Part shown: positions 9,917 to 21,837 of the stretch, in pieces
Layout of the letters: every line of letters starts with the position of its first letter
Numbering within the stretch: the stretch's first letter is position 1
From: Erigeron canadensis
Lineage: Eukaryota > Streptophyta > Magnoliopsida > Asterales > Asteraceae
Direction: 5' to 3'
NCBI RefSeq assembly: GCF_010389155.1
Contig: NC_057768.1
Span: forward strand, 16,613,664 to 16,677,663
DNA: 64,000 bases
Notes under the pieces: generated by a model
Seen by the model: the letters and a program-made list of their open reading frames with translations, nothing else
Database searches by the model: none
Told to the model about the DNA's origin: nothing
Translations under genes and position numbers: made by a program

Positions 9917-11675
9917 AGGGGGAACGATTCTGTTTTCAATCGCGATCTGAATTGAGGATTTTCTAATGAATTCGTGTTCAAATTCGTGAAGATGATGAAA
10001 TTCGCGTGTTACTTCGTGCTTACATCAGCACGAAGAGAGTTCTGCTTAGTGCTTACATCAGCACGAACTCAGTTCTTCGCGTGAAATTCATGACTTCGTG
10101 CTTACGTCAGCACGAAGTGGATCGAGTTCACGATGACGTCACCACGAAGATGTTTGTTTCGTGCTTACGTCACCACGAGTTCATGGACAAGTTGTCACGA
10201 ATTAATGATTAAGTTCGTGCATACATCACCACGAAGAGGTTCTCCGTCGTGCTGACATCACACGAAGATAATCTCATATCAAGTTCGTGCTTACGTCATC
10301 TCAAAGTATTCGTTACTTTGCATTGACGTCATGTTGAAGGTGATATATCGATCTGAAACAAGTTCGTGTTTACATTAATACGAAGATGTCTACTTCCTTG
10401 TTTGAATCTTATAACAAGAAATAGATCGAGTAAAGAGGTTCCAAGTTTGTGTGCAGACATATCCTATGAAGCACACAAGACAGGGTAATAGAAAAGCCAA
10501 AAAAAAGAGTTTTTTGGCGGGAAAAATAATTTTTGCCCATGGTCTTAAAATGGCATGATTCATGGAGACTTGAAGTTTGGTAGCGTTCTAAAAATTTTTG
10601 GTCCGTTTTTTGTGCGTTTTCGACACGTTTAGGATGAAAATTTTCGGCAATTATCAAATTTTTCCCACATCCTTATTAATAAAAATTTACGTGAATACCA
10701 ATGTTTCACGTAAATGAGTTTTCCCTGAAAATTTGGAGGGAAAACGGGTATACCCTGTTTGGTGAAGAGCTTTATATGTCGTGAGCTCTAAGTATTTTGA
10801 AGAACCTCAAGAATGAGAGATACCGTAACGTATTATAGGCTGATTTTCATTGTATTTACCGAGAAAAGGGGGGAATAAAAATTTCAAGAATGTTCTTCGG
10901 TTTTCTCCGCAAAACTCTGATATGCTCGAGACAAAGTGGTGATCAAAGTGTTATTCTGTTAGAATTAAATATTGACGTTGTTTACACTTTCAAAACTCTC
11001 GAGTAATGAAGATCATAGTGTTTTTAGTTTTGATTAACACTATTTAATAAATGATCTTCTATATAACAGCTGTTGTCGAAGTATTGGAGCAATGAAGATA
11101 CGAGACATAGCTGAAATTTTGTTGAAGTATTGAAATGATGAAACTGGTTATTTGTTGTTTGAGTATTTGAAGATTGAACCTATCTATATTCCATGATGTA
11201 AGGATAATAATCAGGCGATATATAAGTTTCATTGCGAGATTAAGAGTTGTAGAGATACAAAACAGAGTTTGATGCTGCTATAGTTGAGACAGGGTCTATG
11301 GTATTATATTTTGTGATGTAGGTTGTAGAGTTTCTTATCTTTGTGATAGCTGGTTGATTTGATGTTGATTGTTGGAAATTCAACTTCTCTATTATATGCC
11401 GATTTGGCAAGGAGAGCGACGATCCTAAGTGGAAGGTGGCAATGCTTAATTCGGAGGTGGTTAGCTGTTGAGGGGGAGAACTGCAATGAGATGTGTTGGG
11501 TTGATTGGTTGTCATAGAGGGACAGGGACTTTGTAGTTTGAAGATCGGGATGAGATGTTAGAAGATCGAGTTTCAACAAGAAGATTCGATGTCATTAACT
11601 AAGGGAGAGCCAGTGGATTCAGGTTTTTTGGTAGCTATTGATTATCGGAGTTCATCTAGAATTGATTGCAACGGA
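9917..11675 (+). other. Non-coding interior of element D with palindrome array
   Basis: No ORF with protein-like composition on the plus strand. At 10012-10302 eight units of about 20-24 bases recur: 10012-10035, 10049-10068, 10094-10117, 10127-10149, 10158-10179, 10213-10236, 10247-10267 and 10282-10302. Each has left arm (CT)TCGTGC, centre TTAC(G/A)TCA, right arm (G/C)CACGAAG. The same unit occurs in the LTR promoter. The rest (10340-11675) is unstructured to my eye; minus-strand open frames there look like chance. Confidence 0.75.
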
Positions 11676-11688
11676 AAAGGGGGAGTCT
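11676..11688 (+). other. Polypurine tract of element D
   Basis: GAAAAGGGGGAG then TC immediately before the 3' LTR; primes plus-strand DNA synthesis. Confidence 0.8.
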
Positions 11689-12113
11689 GGAGATGCACGT
11701 TTCGTGCATAGATTGTTGTCCGTTGCAATGCAATTCAAAGGGCTGATTACTAAGAAGAGAAGATGTCTTCAAGGTCGTGATGACGTCGATGATGACGTCA
11801 GTACGAAGCAGTAGTTCGTGTGAAGAGATCTAAAGCCCACGAAAGTGCTTGAAGTCCAGCCCATTCCACAGCCTATATATAGACAACTTAGGTTATTGTT
11901 TAGGGTTAATGGTTTTAGACTAGTTAGAAAGATATTCATAGGATCGGTGTAGAGATCTATACACCGTGTCCGCCCATGTAATTCATTATTATTGTCGTCT
12001 CTTTGATTGTAATCCGTAATCATTAAGATGTTTTCTATACGGATTTATAATTGTATTGTAATCGAGATGACTGAATATTAAAGGAATTCGTTTTATATCT
12101 CTTGTTCTTTTTA
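11689..12113 (+). repeat. 3' LTR of element D, truncated
   Basis: Begins TGGAGATGCACG and follows the 5' LTR with scattered substitutions and small indels until 12113, where similarity stops about 130 bases before the expected end. A TATA box lies at 11873-11881. Confidence 0.85.
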
Positions 12114-12829
12114 GTGACTATGGGGCCCACAAGTGCACCCGGCTAATACCTAATCATATCTCTTGAAATTGTATAAATAGATGTCATTGTATATTGAGAA
12201 GAATCACGATAGGAATTACCTAATCTAGTAATTCTCTAAATATTTTCAATATAAGTTTGAGTTTGAGTTCTATAATCTGTTCAAAAGTTTTAAGTTTTAT
12301 ATTTTTAAGGTATATTTTCTATAAGTTTTAATTATTTTAGGAGTTTGAGTTTTATCATTTTGACTCTGCATGATCGTTAATTATTCCGCTAACTCTAATG
12401 CTATCAGAGCCCAAGAAATACTGGGGAACCAAAGCCCAAGAAGTCAAGAAAGGGCTAGTAGACCAAGTAAGTGAATCACAATTCATCTCTAAAGAAAATG
12501 GTGCAAGCGGTCCAACAAATGAAGTCCAGCCTAAAATTCCTTAATAAATCAAAAATATGAAGCAGTGGAAATAATGGACCTAACCACATCATCAATCATC
12601 AAGATTTTCACGTATCTTCAAGTTACTATGCTCTTTGTTTGATTCCCTTTAAAGGAATCGAGTGTGTCAAAAGCAATAAGGATTTTATAAGAATTCAACC
12701 AAAACTATGTCCAAAATCACAGCCGAAAATCACCAACAACACATATATGCATCCACAATGTTAATTAAGCAATCTATTCAAGAAAAATACAAAGAAAATC
12801 TGGAAATACACTAATGAAATGTTAATGGA
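12114..12829 (+). mobile_element. Fragment of another LTR element: LTR with TATA and primer site
   Basis: After the D truncation point, TGACTATGGGG starts LTR-like sequence with GTATAAATAG at 12171-12180 and a degenerate tRNA-Met primer site (TATCAGAGCC, about 12404-12413). The remainder to 12829 has no ORF. Probably the 5' end of a small Copia or TRIM-like element; only this fragment remains recognisable. Confidence 0.45.
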
Positions 12830-15566
12830 TGAGTGACGATGAATAAAATGCATTGGGGATACCATAATAAGTGGTTGGGCAATTTAAAATAAAGCAAATA
12901 TGCTTTTGTGTTATCAAGAAAGTTCACAGAATCTGTATCAGAACTTGGAGCGTGTAAAAGTGGTTCAAAAAGGACGAACTGGGTGAAACTCATAAAATAT
13001 GAAATGAAGCCTCCTGAGTTAAATTTCACCTCCCACTAGAATCAGATTAAAAGACGAAGTAAAACTCAAGTTATGTATTTTTAAGTGCACAGTGGTCAAA
13101 CTGATTTTTATCCTTTAAAATGGGTCATGTTCATGGATTTTTAGATTTCAATCCGTAAAGATTCAGAACTTTTCACTTTATAGGGATCATATTTGATGTG
13201 TTAAAAAGCTAAAATAAAATCATGGGATTTTTGAAAGCTATGTTAGATCTTGAACTTTTATAAAAGTTTTGGTTGCGCAAATAGCAACAATCTTAAGTGG
13301 TTGAGTTCATGGAATTTTTATAGATAGTAAACGATGCTTAAAAATTCACCAAAATTTCACAAAAATAACGGATACATATAAGTCACTGTGTAAAAGGTTT
13401 GAAGGTCCAAATAATTCGTCCTGGCCCCAAAATAGTAGCCAACATTTCATAAAAATGTGAACTAAAACAGAAAATTTTGAAGTGAACTAATAGTTTGTGT
13501 AATGGGCTATGTAATGGACTAAAGACCATAATGGGCTAGCCCGGCCCAATTAATGAGCCCATAAGGAACATAAATCAGTACGCCCACTTGGCCCAACCAA
13601 ACCATATAGCCCAGTAACCAATATAACCCATTAAGCACATAATCCAAATAAGATTAAGCCCAACAACTAATGTAAGCCCAAAACATTTAAAAGCCCATGA
13701 CACTTTAGGCCTAATTGATAATGGCCCATAACACTTAAACGAATTTCATGAACCAAGTAATCGCAAGACAAATCAAGAAATATACGAGTTGAAGATAAGT
13801 GTAATCAAAATAAAACAAAGATAATTAAGTGAGTTAAACATTAATAATTATGTTAACGAAAATATATATTGATATCACAAATGCTAATTTGTGCTAAAAT
13901 CAGTTACACATCAAATGATGAATAAAGATAATATAACTTAATATGGAATTTCTATATGATAACATAATATATCATGTGAAACCACAAATGAAACCAAGTT
14001 ACCGAGAACCTAACAACTTATAACTACGCATGTAATGAAAGTAGCCTTTTACACCATCAATCTCTACAACCAAAACGATGCGAGTGTTATCAATATACTT
14101 GGATCCCACAATTGATAGCAACCTAATGAAAATGACATTTCTAAGTGATGGCTTAAGATAGGAACTTACGTATATTAGTCCTATCGTAGGGATAGTCTTG
14201 GCTTGAAATATGATGGAGGAACATAATGGATATATAGTCAAGGAAGCTATAGGTGAAAAGTACCCATTTTAATATGTAGCATATCAAGGTGAGTCATAGC
14301 CCCCTTTTAAACTATTTTATGTGTTTAACTATCGGGGTGAAAAGCATGATATATATATATATATATATGAAATTGCTTCTATATACATATATATGAAATG
14401 ATTCTTGATAATATGATTTTGGAATGAAATTGTTTCGTATGTTCAATGTGATAAATGTTTTATGATGAGCTTGAGTTCTGTCAACCCGTTTTCTTTCGGT
14501 ACACTACTATTTACTCCGAAAGTGGAGGCCTATAGTTAGAGAGTTGTGCAACTAGGTTTCGTCCACCCACCCATAAGTGTAACGGTGGAAGGTTGGTTGC
14601 CTTTGTGACGACCTTCACTTCCAGTCCGACCATAGTGGTGCTCTAGCTACCTTAAATTTAAATGGTCGTCTCTATGGCACGACCCTATTATTATTAATAC
14701 GGCACTTGATTGACAGCTTGTGCTATGAAATGAATTATATATATATTGTTAGACTTGATAAAATAGTAGTAGTAGTTGCTCAAGCATTTACTCATCAAAG
14801 TTTACTTGAATTATGCCCTCATGGCTAAATGAAATTGATATTATTATGTTGAATATTATGAATTGAACATACGGTTTGGGTATTGGACCCTATATGGAAT
14901 CTTAAAAGTTGTTGAATTTGGTGATAATGGAATATTGATAACCGAATGATTTTGGGTATGATATACAATAAATCGATTGATATATTTTCTCTCACAATGA
15001 TTTTGATAAATGAGAACTTTATAAGTTATCATGGATTCTTCCAAGTCTTGAAATGACATTATAGTATTTGGAAAGCGTGATGGTTTAATATGAGAATTTT
15101 GTCGGTCTTATGGTTTGGGAATTTCGAAATGTAACAATAATATACTTTCTAAGTGTTAAAATGGGCATGTACCAAGATTTATATAAAAACCAATGCACTC
15201 ATCAACTACGTTTTCGTAGTTGACACTTTTTCTTCATGCTTTTCAGGAAATAAGCTTAAGCATTGAGGATTTATAAGCTTCATGATTATTTGCATTGCGC
15301 TTTGGAGTGAAAGATCAAACCTTGTGATAGACAATGGAATCCACCTTGATCATTGTAATTTACTATTTCATGTGCTTGTTATTTGGTTCGTGGACTTAAT
15401 ATCCAAGTATGGTGGACGCATTTGTACTTGGAAATTGGTTCACATGTTTGTACATTGTAAATTCTTTTTATCAAATAAAGCTATGGTGAATGTTATTTAT
15501 AATCCTTTGTTTTGAATACTCGACTTTCTATACATCTCATTGTTCCGCCTTAGTTGGGGTGTTACA
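12830..15566 (+). repeat. Probable solo Gypsy LTR
   Basis: The right end is clear: CCGCCTTAGTTGGGGTGTTACA resembles the ends of the Tekay-like LTRs at 45504 and 54158. Sequence near 14285-14345 (AGCCCCCTTTTAAAC ... GGGGTGAAA) also parallels those LTRs. The left end is tentative. ATGGA occurs at 12825-12829 and again at 15567-15571, which would be a 5-base target duplication around a 2737-base LTR, close to the 2.65-2.75 kb LTRs elsewhere here. The start TGAGTGACG is not the usual TGTAACA, so this boundary may be coincidence. No gene; a TA microsatellite lies at 14349-14368. Confidence 0.5.
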
Positions 15567-15571
15567 ATGGA

Positions 15572-18072
15572 TCTAGGCATAAATGAGGATGAGTTCCAAC
15601 TAGAGTCTTCGGATTCAGAAGGAACACAATCTGATCAGGAAATGGCTGATGCATCTGTACATGATCAGTTCCCTTCCTTTTCTGATCAGCCCTTAACACC
15701 ACTTTCAGTTTCACAAGACTACTTTATGCTTAATGAAATTCCACCACTTCCCTCCAGACAACTATTAACCTCCTTGAATGTGCCTAGAAATAAACACAGT
15801 CTTGCACCACCGTCACCGTCGTTCACACCTGAGCATTCTCAGCATGAACGACAACTTGAATCTCTGCCCCTTCTTTCTTCAACAACTCCTCTTTCTTCTG
15901 CTGGTGCAGCAACAACTGGAGAACCAACTATCACTTTACCTCCTCCAGTTGCGTCTGTAGCATTTCGAGCAGGTCCAGTGACAACTTCCCCTCCGTCACT
16001 GGAAAGTTAATTTCTATCTTTCCAATCCGATATCCAAAACCTTCTTTCGAGGGCGGAGGATATTCAAAAGATACTTGACAGAAATACCAAGTCCCTCTCC
16101 AAATACCACAAGAAACACATGACAAACATCAAAGTGGTCGATTTGGGGATAAACAAGTTCTCTGCAAATGAGGACTTGGTATTTAACAAGCTCAATGAGT
16201 TAGTCATCAGCTCCAATTTGCTTGCAACATCATTAAAGGAAGCTTTTGACTTAACTCAAACACAAGTGCATACATCCATCACCAACCTGCTAGGCAACAC
16301 TGTCAGATCTTCAAAGGTTGAGTTGAAGGAACTGGAAAGACAGGTTCAAGTTCTTGTTGAAAAACGTGGTCTTGATATAGTTGAGCTTGGGAACCAGTTG
16401 GCCTCTTCAGTTGGTCAAAAGATTGATGATACCTTGGCTGCCAGAGAGCAACAACTGATCGAAAAGTGATGTCTGAGATCACCAAGATTGCCACGCCCCA
16501 GGTTGATCTCATCTCAATTACATCTGAGATCAATCAGATGAGGGGCAATCTTGACACTTTAGCCACCAAGGTATCTGATCATACAACTGCAATTGAAAAA
16601 TTGACAACTGAAGCAGGCAAAGAGAAATAAAAGGAGGTTGTGAAAGAAGTTGTGAAGGAAGTTGTTGCAAGTGGGCTCTCTCCAGATGATCATGGTATAC
16701 TTAAAACAATTCAGACTAGTCTTGACCAAACCAATGGCAATGTCTTGAATAAGTCTCAAGAAATTAATCATCTGTGGAGGATAGTTCGCATGATTTGTGG
16801 AGTTTTCAAGGAGTGCAAGAACATGGGGTCATGACAGCCTCTAGATCGCTTACCATCTAGTCACAATGATTTTGAAGCCATAAGGAAAGGACTAGATGTT
16901 GCCAAGGGGGAAAGATCTGTTCATGCACCTCGCACTGTTATTAAAACTCCAGGTTCAGGTGCAGGAAAAGAGTTGGTAGTTGTTGGGGCTAGTACTGATG
17001 CTAGCCAGGATGTTGTTGCCACCAGTACTGATGCTGGTGAGCAAATAATTGAAGAGTTTGAGGATGTTGGTGATAGAGGGAATATAGATAAGGGCAAGGC
17101 AATTGCAAGTGATGAATCTGCCCAGCCGGCCACTGATGTACCTTTGCTGGAAACTGCAAATCCTGATCAGCTTCCTCTAGTGAGTGAATCTGATAGCAAG
17201 AGACTGGCTAGAATTGGTGATGCTATAAAAGAAAGGACGAAACAAAAGAAAGCCAATCTACTGGTCTCAAGGGTTCAATTTCAAGGATTAGGCATACTGG
17301 ATGTTAATGGTGCCAATCTGTTGGGCATTTCACTGGAGCAATACAGGAAGGTGAAGAGTGACCCAAGGATAGTGGGAATGGTGAATGAAATGATTGAAAT
17401 CAATCTTGACAAAGACTATCCAGATGATGAAGCTGAACATGATGCCAGAAATTTGAATATATCAGTGGAGAAGGCCAAGGAGGTTAGAACTGAAAGGATT
17501 CTGAAGAGATCTGGACATGTAAAGAAGATGGTTAAACAAGTATTGAACCTACCCAAGTCCAAGAGTAAATCAAAGCCTAAACCTTTGCCAAGGGATGCAA
17601 ATCTGAGGACTTGGGTGGAACCCAATGAGCCTACAACTAAAGATATCCGAGCTGCTGTGCAAAAACTGAGCACTACCCAGATCAAGCTGGTTAATGAATC
17701 TAATGCACGTGCATACTTAACTGGAGTCCTTTAGCGAAGATATCATCCAGGTAAAATCACAGAGACTACAGTTGCACTCAAACCTGGAGAAAGGCAATTT
17801 GTGGTTACACTTCAATACTTCAAAGGACTAGTGCTTAAAACTGAGAATCCCGATGTTCATCAGTATGGGCATTATGAGCAGGTGGAAATGTTGAATCTGT
17901 TGGAGTCACAACAACAAAAGAACAAGGTTCAAAAAGGTTGGATATGTGTGCTTCAAAACCTGATCAAGTTCAAGGAAAGTGTTGAAGAAAGATTGAACTT
18001 CGATTCAGAGGACAAATAACCTATCTCATCTGTTCCTAAGAGGAGGAAAACTGGCGAAGGGCCATCTGTTTA
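15572..18072 (+). pseudogene. SIRE-type extra (env-like) ORF, coiled-coil part
   Basis: Long decayed frame. In order: acidic Ser-rich start (SSDSEGTQSDQEMAD), Pro/Ser-rich segment (15680-16000), coiled-coil heptads (16020-16830; KELERQVQVLVEKRGLDIVELG, then a TKVSDHTTAIEKL stretch), a low-complexity acidic segment, then SKRLARIGDAIKERTKQKK, a basic SKSKSKPKP patch and a C-terminal domain ending RRKTGEGPSV at 18072. Stops at 16006, 16628, 16832, 17732 and 18017 are each one transition from Gln or Arg codons; one base is missing near 16467. It matches the proline-rich and coiled-coil layout described for SIRE env-like proteins. The true function is unknown. Confidence 0.7.
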
Positions 18073-18347
18073 AGTTTTCCATCTAATCTATCTTCTTGTA
18101 AATTTATTTACATTTCCTATAACTTTTGTAAAATTATTGTATATACAAGTTGCCAGATTGTAAGCCACAAGTTGGATAGTTGATAAGATCTACAAACAAT
18201 TAAAATTGAATCCAAGGCATTTAATGATCTATAAAAATGCCTTGGAACATTAATAGGTTTTATCAAACACAAGTTTTTCAAACTTACACTTGTATAGAAA
18301 CAAGTTTGAAAATACTTGGCAATATTTCAGGACAATTAGGGGGAATT
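18073..18347 (+). other. 3' untranslated region and polypurine tract of element S
   Basis: AT-rich non-coding stretch ending in ATTAGGGGGAATT (18335-18347), the polypurine tract that abuts the 3' LTR. Confidence 0.75.
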
Positions 18348-19260
18348 TGTTAGGTCCAGTTTTTGCTGAAAACTGGAGCCTCTCCAGTTGGAACTGGAGA
18401 CCGAAGAATTGTCTAGAAATATTAGAAATCTAGTTGCAGCGTACCGTTAATGCAACTGAAGACTTCCTCCAGTTAAAATCTAATCAGAACTGAAGACATT
18501 CGAATTGAAGTCGAAGACAACAAGTGGAAGATAGAGAATGACAATGGCAGCGAAGCCCAGTTGGCATTCTACTCAGATAGAAACTGGAGAGCATCAGTTT
18601 AAAGCCTTTACAATGCTTTACACTAATTACGAGGAAGACATTTTTGCTTTATGCAGCTTTATACAGACAATATTATTTGTCTATGATTAAAGTACAAAAG
18701 TGCATAAAGCAGGTTGGATAAAGTAACATCTTGACTTACCTTATCAAGCATTTCAAAGGAACTCATCCTGTTTCTTTAAATGCTGTCAACCATATATATA
18801 CGACAAAGTTGGAATCCCAATGTCAACTTTGTCTATAAATAGAGGTCTTTGCACAACAAGAACACAACTTTGCATATTCAAACTTTTGTAATATTCTTGG
18901 TGTACTTGTGCAATATTCTCTCAATCGTAAAAGGAAACACTTCACAACTTTAAGTGTTTCGATTTTGAAAGAGAATTTCCAAGTTTAGATCAATTGTATT
19001 TCATAGGTTGTTAGGATATTTACATTTATGTGTTATCTTGGTTCCGCAACAACCTTGTATTTTATTTAACATCAATAAATAAAATACATTTGAAAATTAC
19101 AACTTGTTCTCACCATATTTACTTTATTGTATTTACTTATTGCATTGTCATTTACTTATTGTCACCTTTAAGTAATCTAACCAAGAACTTGGTATACATT
19201 CACTGCAACTGGTCGTCTCCAGTTCAGTGTTTATATTGCAAAGAATTCTCACCATTGACA
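18348..19260 (+). repeat. 3' LTR of element S
   Basis: Begins TGTTAGGTCC right after the polypurine tract and ends about CATTGACA at 19260; no second LTR is present for comparison, so the end is approximate. TATA box TCTATAAATAGAG at 18832-18844. The U3 part (18355-18600) is rich in AACTGGAGA and TCTCCAGTT motifs, including a CTCCAGTTGGAACTGGAG inverted repeat near 18375-18393. Confidence 0.7.
18832..18844 (+). promoter_or_regulatory. TATA box of element S LTR
   Basis: TCTATAAATAGAG in the middle of the LTR, followed by a leader-like stretch with CACAACAAGAACACAAC. Confidence 0.6.
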
Positions 19261-19708
19261 TAGAGGTGTCCTCAGTTAATACCATCTATTCAGTTGGGAC
19301 TTATAACTCCCCCTTAAATCATGACTGGGATACATAACTATGATTTAGCAAGAATTATACAGAAATTCTTATATTATAAGACCTTATTATATCATATAAA
19401 CTTCAAATACATCAAATTGTTTAAACACTTCATATTCTTATGAAAACCGTTTCATAACTATATGACCTAAATAATCAATACTTTGAACAACCTTTCACAT
19501 TTATATAAACGTTTCTATTTCTAATGTTTAAGTATTAAAACTGTAAAGAAGATAATTGACCTTAAGTACGTGTTTTAGTGTATGTTAATGGAGGTCGTGT
19601 GTGTGTAAGTATGTGTAAAATGCCGAGAGAGAAAGAGTGTGTATGTTGAAAGATTGGATTGCTTGAAATGTGTAAAGGTTACAATACTAAACTATGGAGG
19701 GGGCTTTA
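19261..19708 (-). other. Gene-free stretch, probably LTR remains of element E2
   Basis: No gene. Contains CTCCCCCTTAAAT (about 19308) and GT-rich sequence. By position it should be the far part of the minus-strand E2 3' LTR (which begins at 26328), split off by the CRM/Reina-like insertion. This is inference from layout; no second LTR copy confirms it. Confidence 0.35.
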
Positions 19709-20833
19709 TGATGCGTAAATCACGCGAAAGACTAAGCACAACGGAATTTAAAAACAACTATTTTGGTATTTTCTGATTTTATATGAAAACAAACAACAAA
19801 CAAGACAATAAAAGTAAAAAAGATAGATAAAGAATCCACCACCAAGACTCATAAAGGCTAAGCCACCGGAATCAAGGATAAAGGAAATACTCCAACCCAC
19901 CACTATGTTTGATAAAGGTCTAGCCACCACAAACACAGATAAAGGAATCGAAGATTTTGGATCTCACCACTATAATTGATAAAGGACGAACCACCACAAT
20001 TATAGATAAAGGTATCACTCCAAACCACCAAGATCAAAGATCTATAAACGTAAATAAAGATTTTTAAGAAATAGAGGTTGCTCTATTAATTTCATTCAAC
20101 TCAACATAATCTATCCTCTTACAAGGAAAATGAGCCCCTATTTATAGATAACTACCTACCTAGGAATCATCGAAATTAAAATAATAAGGAAATAAAATAA
20201 ATAAAAGACTGGCACATGGTGGGGACAACCACTAACAAAATGGACCAATAGAAAGAGCACACATAAAGCTTCTAGAAATATTCCTTTTGCAAGAAGGCCC
20301 ACAAACCGTTAGAAATAACATGGGCACTCATTCCTTTGTTGTCATCTTCTTTGGACAGCTGTCATCCTTCCTTTATTGGACCCCACAAGCACAGTCGGAA
20401 CACTTTATTAAGGTCACTAAAAAATCTAAAATCTGGACTTCCACTGGAGACGTATATCTGGAGCATCCATCTGGAGACTGGAACTGGTCACTGGAGAGCT
20501 TTAGTGGACTGGAGCACTTTAGTGGAGACTTTCTCTGATGGATTTTTGAGGGTGGTATCGGGAGCTTCTTGCCACTGAAGAAGTGTTACAACTGGAGACT
20601 GAGCTTGTTCAGTGAACACTTGTCTGAAATGGGCTATCGCTGGTAGAATTAACATGGCTTGCTCAGATGGCATCAAGGCCTCAGAATTCTGCACCAGCTC
20701 AGAAATGGACTTCAGCTCAGAATTTAACTTCATTTCAGAATCTTCTTTTTCCTCAGAAATTTTGGTCACTTCAGTTGTTTTGCTCCGCTCACTAACAAGG
20801 GCCAGTTCAGCGAGTTTGGACATTTCTGCATCA
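19709..20833 (-). repeat. 3' LTR of the CRM/Reina-like element
   Basis: Pairs with 25104-26215. Minus-strand TATAAATAG at about 20139-20147 is the likely TATA box. Imperfect repeats of GATAAAGG...CCACCAC occur at 19850-20035, and ACTGGAGA motifs at 20440-20530. The polyprotein ends inside this LTR at 20488. Confidence 0.92.
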
Positions 20834-21831
20834 TTCTCGCCTTCTGAAAAAGGACTTGTCCTCAAGTCCTCGAGGTACTCATCTTCCAGATAAGGCATCA
20901 GATCTCCAACATTAAATGTGCTTGAAACTGCCATATCTCCAGGTAATTCAACCTTATAAGCATTTTCACCATATCTCTCCAGAATTTTGAATGGTCCTTT
21001 AGCTCTGGGCATTAACTTGTTCTTTCTTCTGGATGGAAACCTTTCTTTTCTCAAATGCACCCAAACTAAATCACCTGGAGCAAAACTGGACTGCTTTCTA
21101 TGCTTGTTTGCTCTTGCCTTGTATTCAGCATTAGTCTTTTCAATTTTGGCTTTCACTTCCTGGTGAATTTTTTTGATTTCTTTGGCTTTGGCCTCATCTT
21201 CAATACTTGTTTTTGGTTCAATCGAAAATAGAATTAAATCAATGGGAGTCAGTGGACTGACACCATAACAAATTTCAAATGGGAATTTACTGGTGGAATA
21301 ATTAGGAGCTCTGTTGAAGGCAAACTCACCAAGAGCTAACTTCAGATCCCAATCTTTCAACGTCTTCTTCACCAGTGTTCTCAACAACATACCAATTGTT
21401 CTATTTGTAACTTCAGTTTGCCCATCAGTTTGAGGGTGATGGGACGTACTGAACATTAACCTGGTACCCATCAATCTCCATAATGTCTTCCAGAAATAAC
21501 TTAGAAATTTCACATCTCTATCTGACACAATTGTCTTTGGAATCCCATGCAAGCGAACAATTTCCTTGAAAAATAAATTTGCCACTGCTGAAGCATCATT
21601 TGTAGTATGGCAAGGAGTAAAATGAGCCATCTTCGAAAAATGGTCAACAACCACCATTATTGAATCTTTTCCCCTTTGAGTCTTGGGCAGTGCAACAATA
21701 AAATCCATGCTAAGATCTTCCCATGGTTGATTTGGAACTGGAAGAGGAGTATACAATCCTTTGTGAAAAGTAGCATTTGCCTGATGACAGGTTGGGCAGC
21801 GACCGATAATATTCTGGACATCCTTCAGCAA
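20488..21831 (-). pseudogene. Gypsy integrase with C-terminal extension encoded in the LTR
   Basis: 447 residues open. The zinc-binding end (CPTCHQ) starts the frame; the first half of HHCC lies just upstream across a TAG at 21835-21837 where Trp is expected. Core: PWEDLSMDFIVALP (D), IVSDRDVKF (D), TEVTNRTIGMLLR (E). Then GDLVWVHLRKERFPSRR and GPFKILERYGENAYKVELPGD. From 20833 down to 20488 the frame lies inside the 3' LTR and codes a Ser/Glu-rich tail of about 115 residues without a recognisable chromodomain. Its role would be integration and possibly targeting. Confidence 0.9.
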
Positions 21832-21837
21832 ACTTGG

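Larger units (their letters stand above)
9350..12113 (+). mobile_element. Element D: small non-autonomous LTR element without coding capacity
   Basis: About 2.8 kb, bounded by a 554-base 5' LTR (9350-9903) and a 3' LTR (11689-12113) that lacks its last ~130 bases. It has a tRNA-Met-type PBS (9905-9916) and a polypurine tract (11676-11688). The 1.75 kb interior contains no plausible ORF. It lies inside the S extra ORF; the five bases before it are GACAA, but the 3' end is truncated so no duplication can be checked. Copia-like by PBS and LTR size, but the class is uncertain because no protein is encoded. Confidence 0.8.
4017..19260 (+). mobile_element. Element S: SIRE/Maximus-like Ty1/copia element, 3' half, with nested insertions
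   Basis: Plus-strand Copia element: end of pol (4025-5865), long spacer with hairpins (5866-8108), extra ORF in two pieces (8109-9349 and 15572-18072), polypurine tract and 3' LTR (18348-19260). An extra ORF after pol with a proline-rich part and coiled coils is the hallmark of the SIRE group. The two ORF pieces are separated by element D, a Copia LTR fragment and a solo LTR. I infer that they were one ORF because both have the character expected of successive parts (Pro/Ser-rich and acidic, then acidic and coiled-coil). The 5' half presumably lies left of element A. Confidence 0.7.

Noticed and set aside
14349..14368. Regulatory TA repeat
   Set aside because: Simple TA microsatellite without other support.
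8109..18072. True viral envelope gene
   Set aside because: I see no signal peptide, no clear membrane helix and no fusion-type motif; env-like is only a positional name for the SIRE extra ORF.
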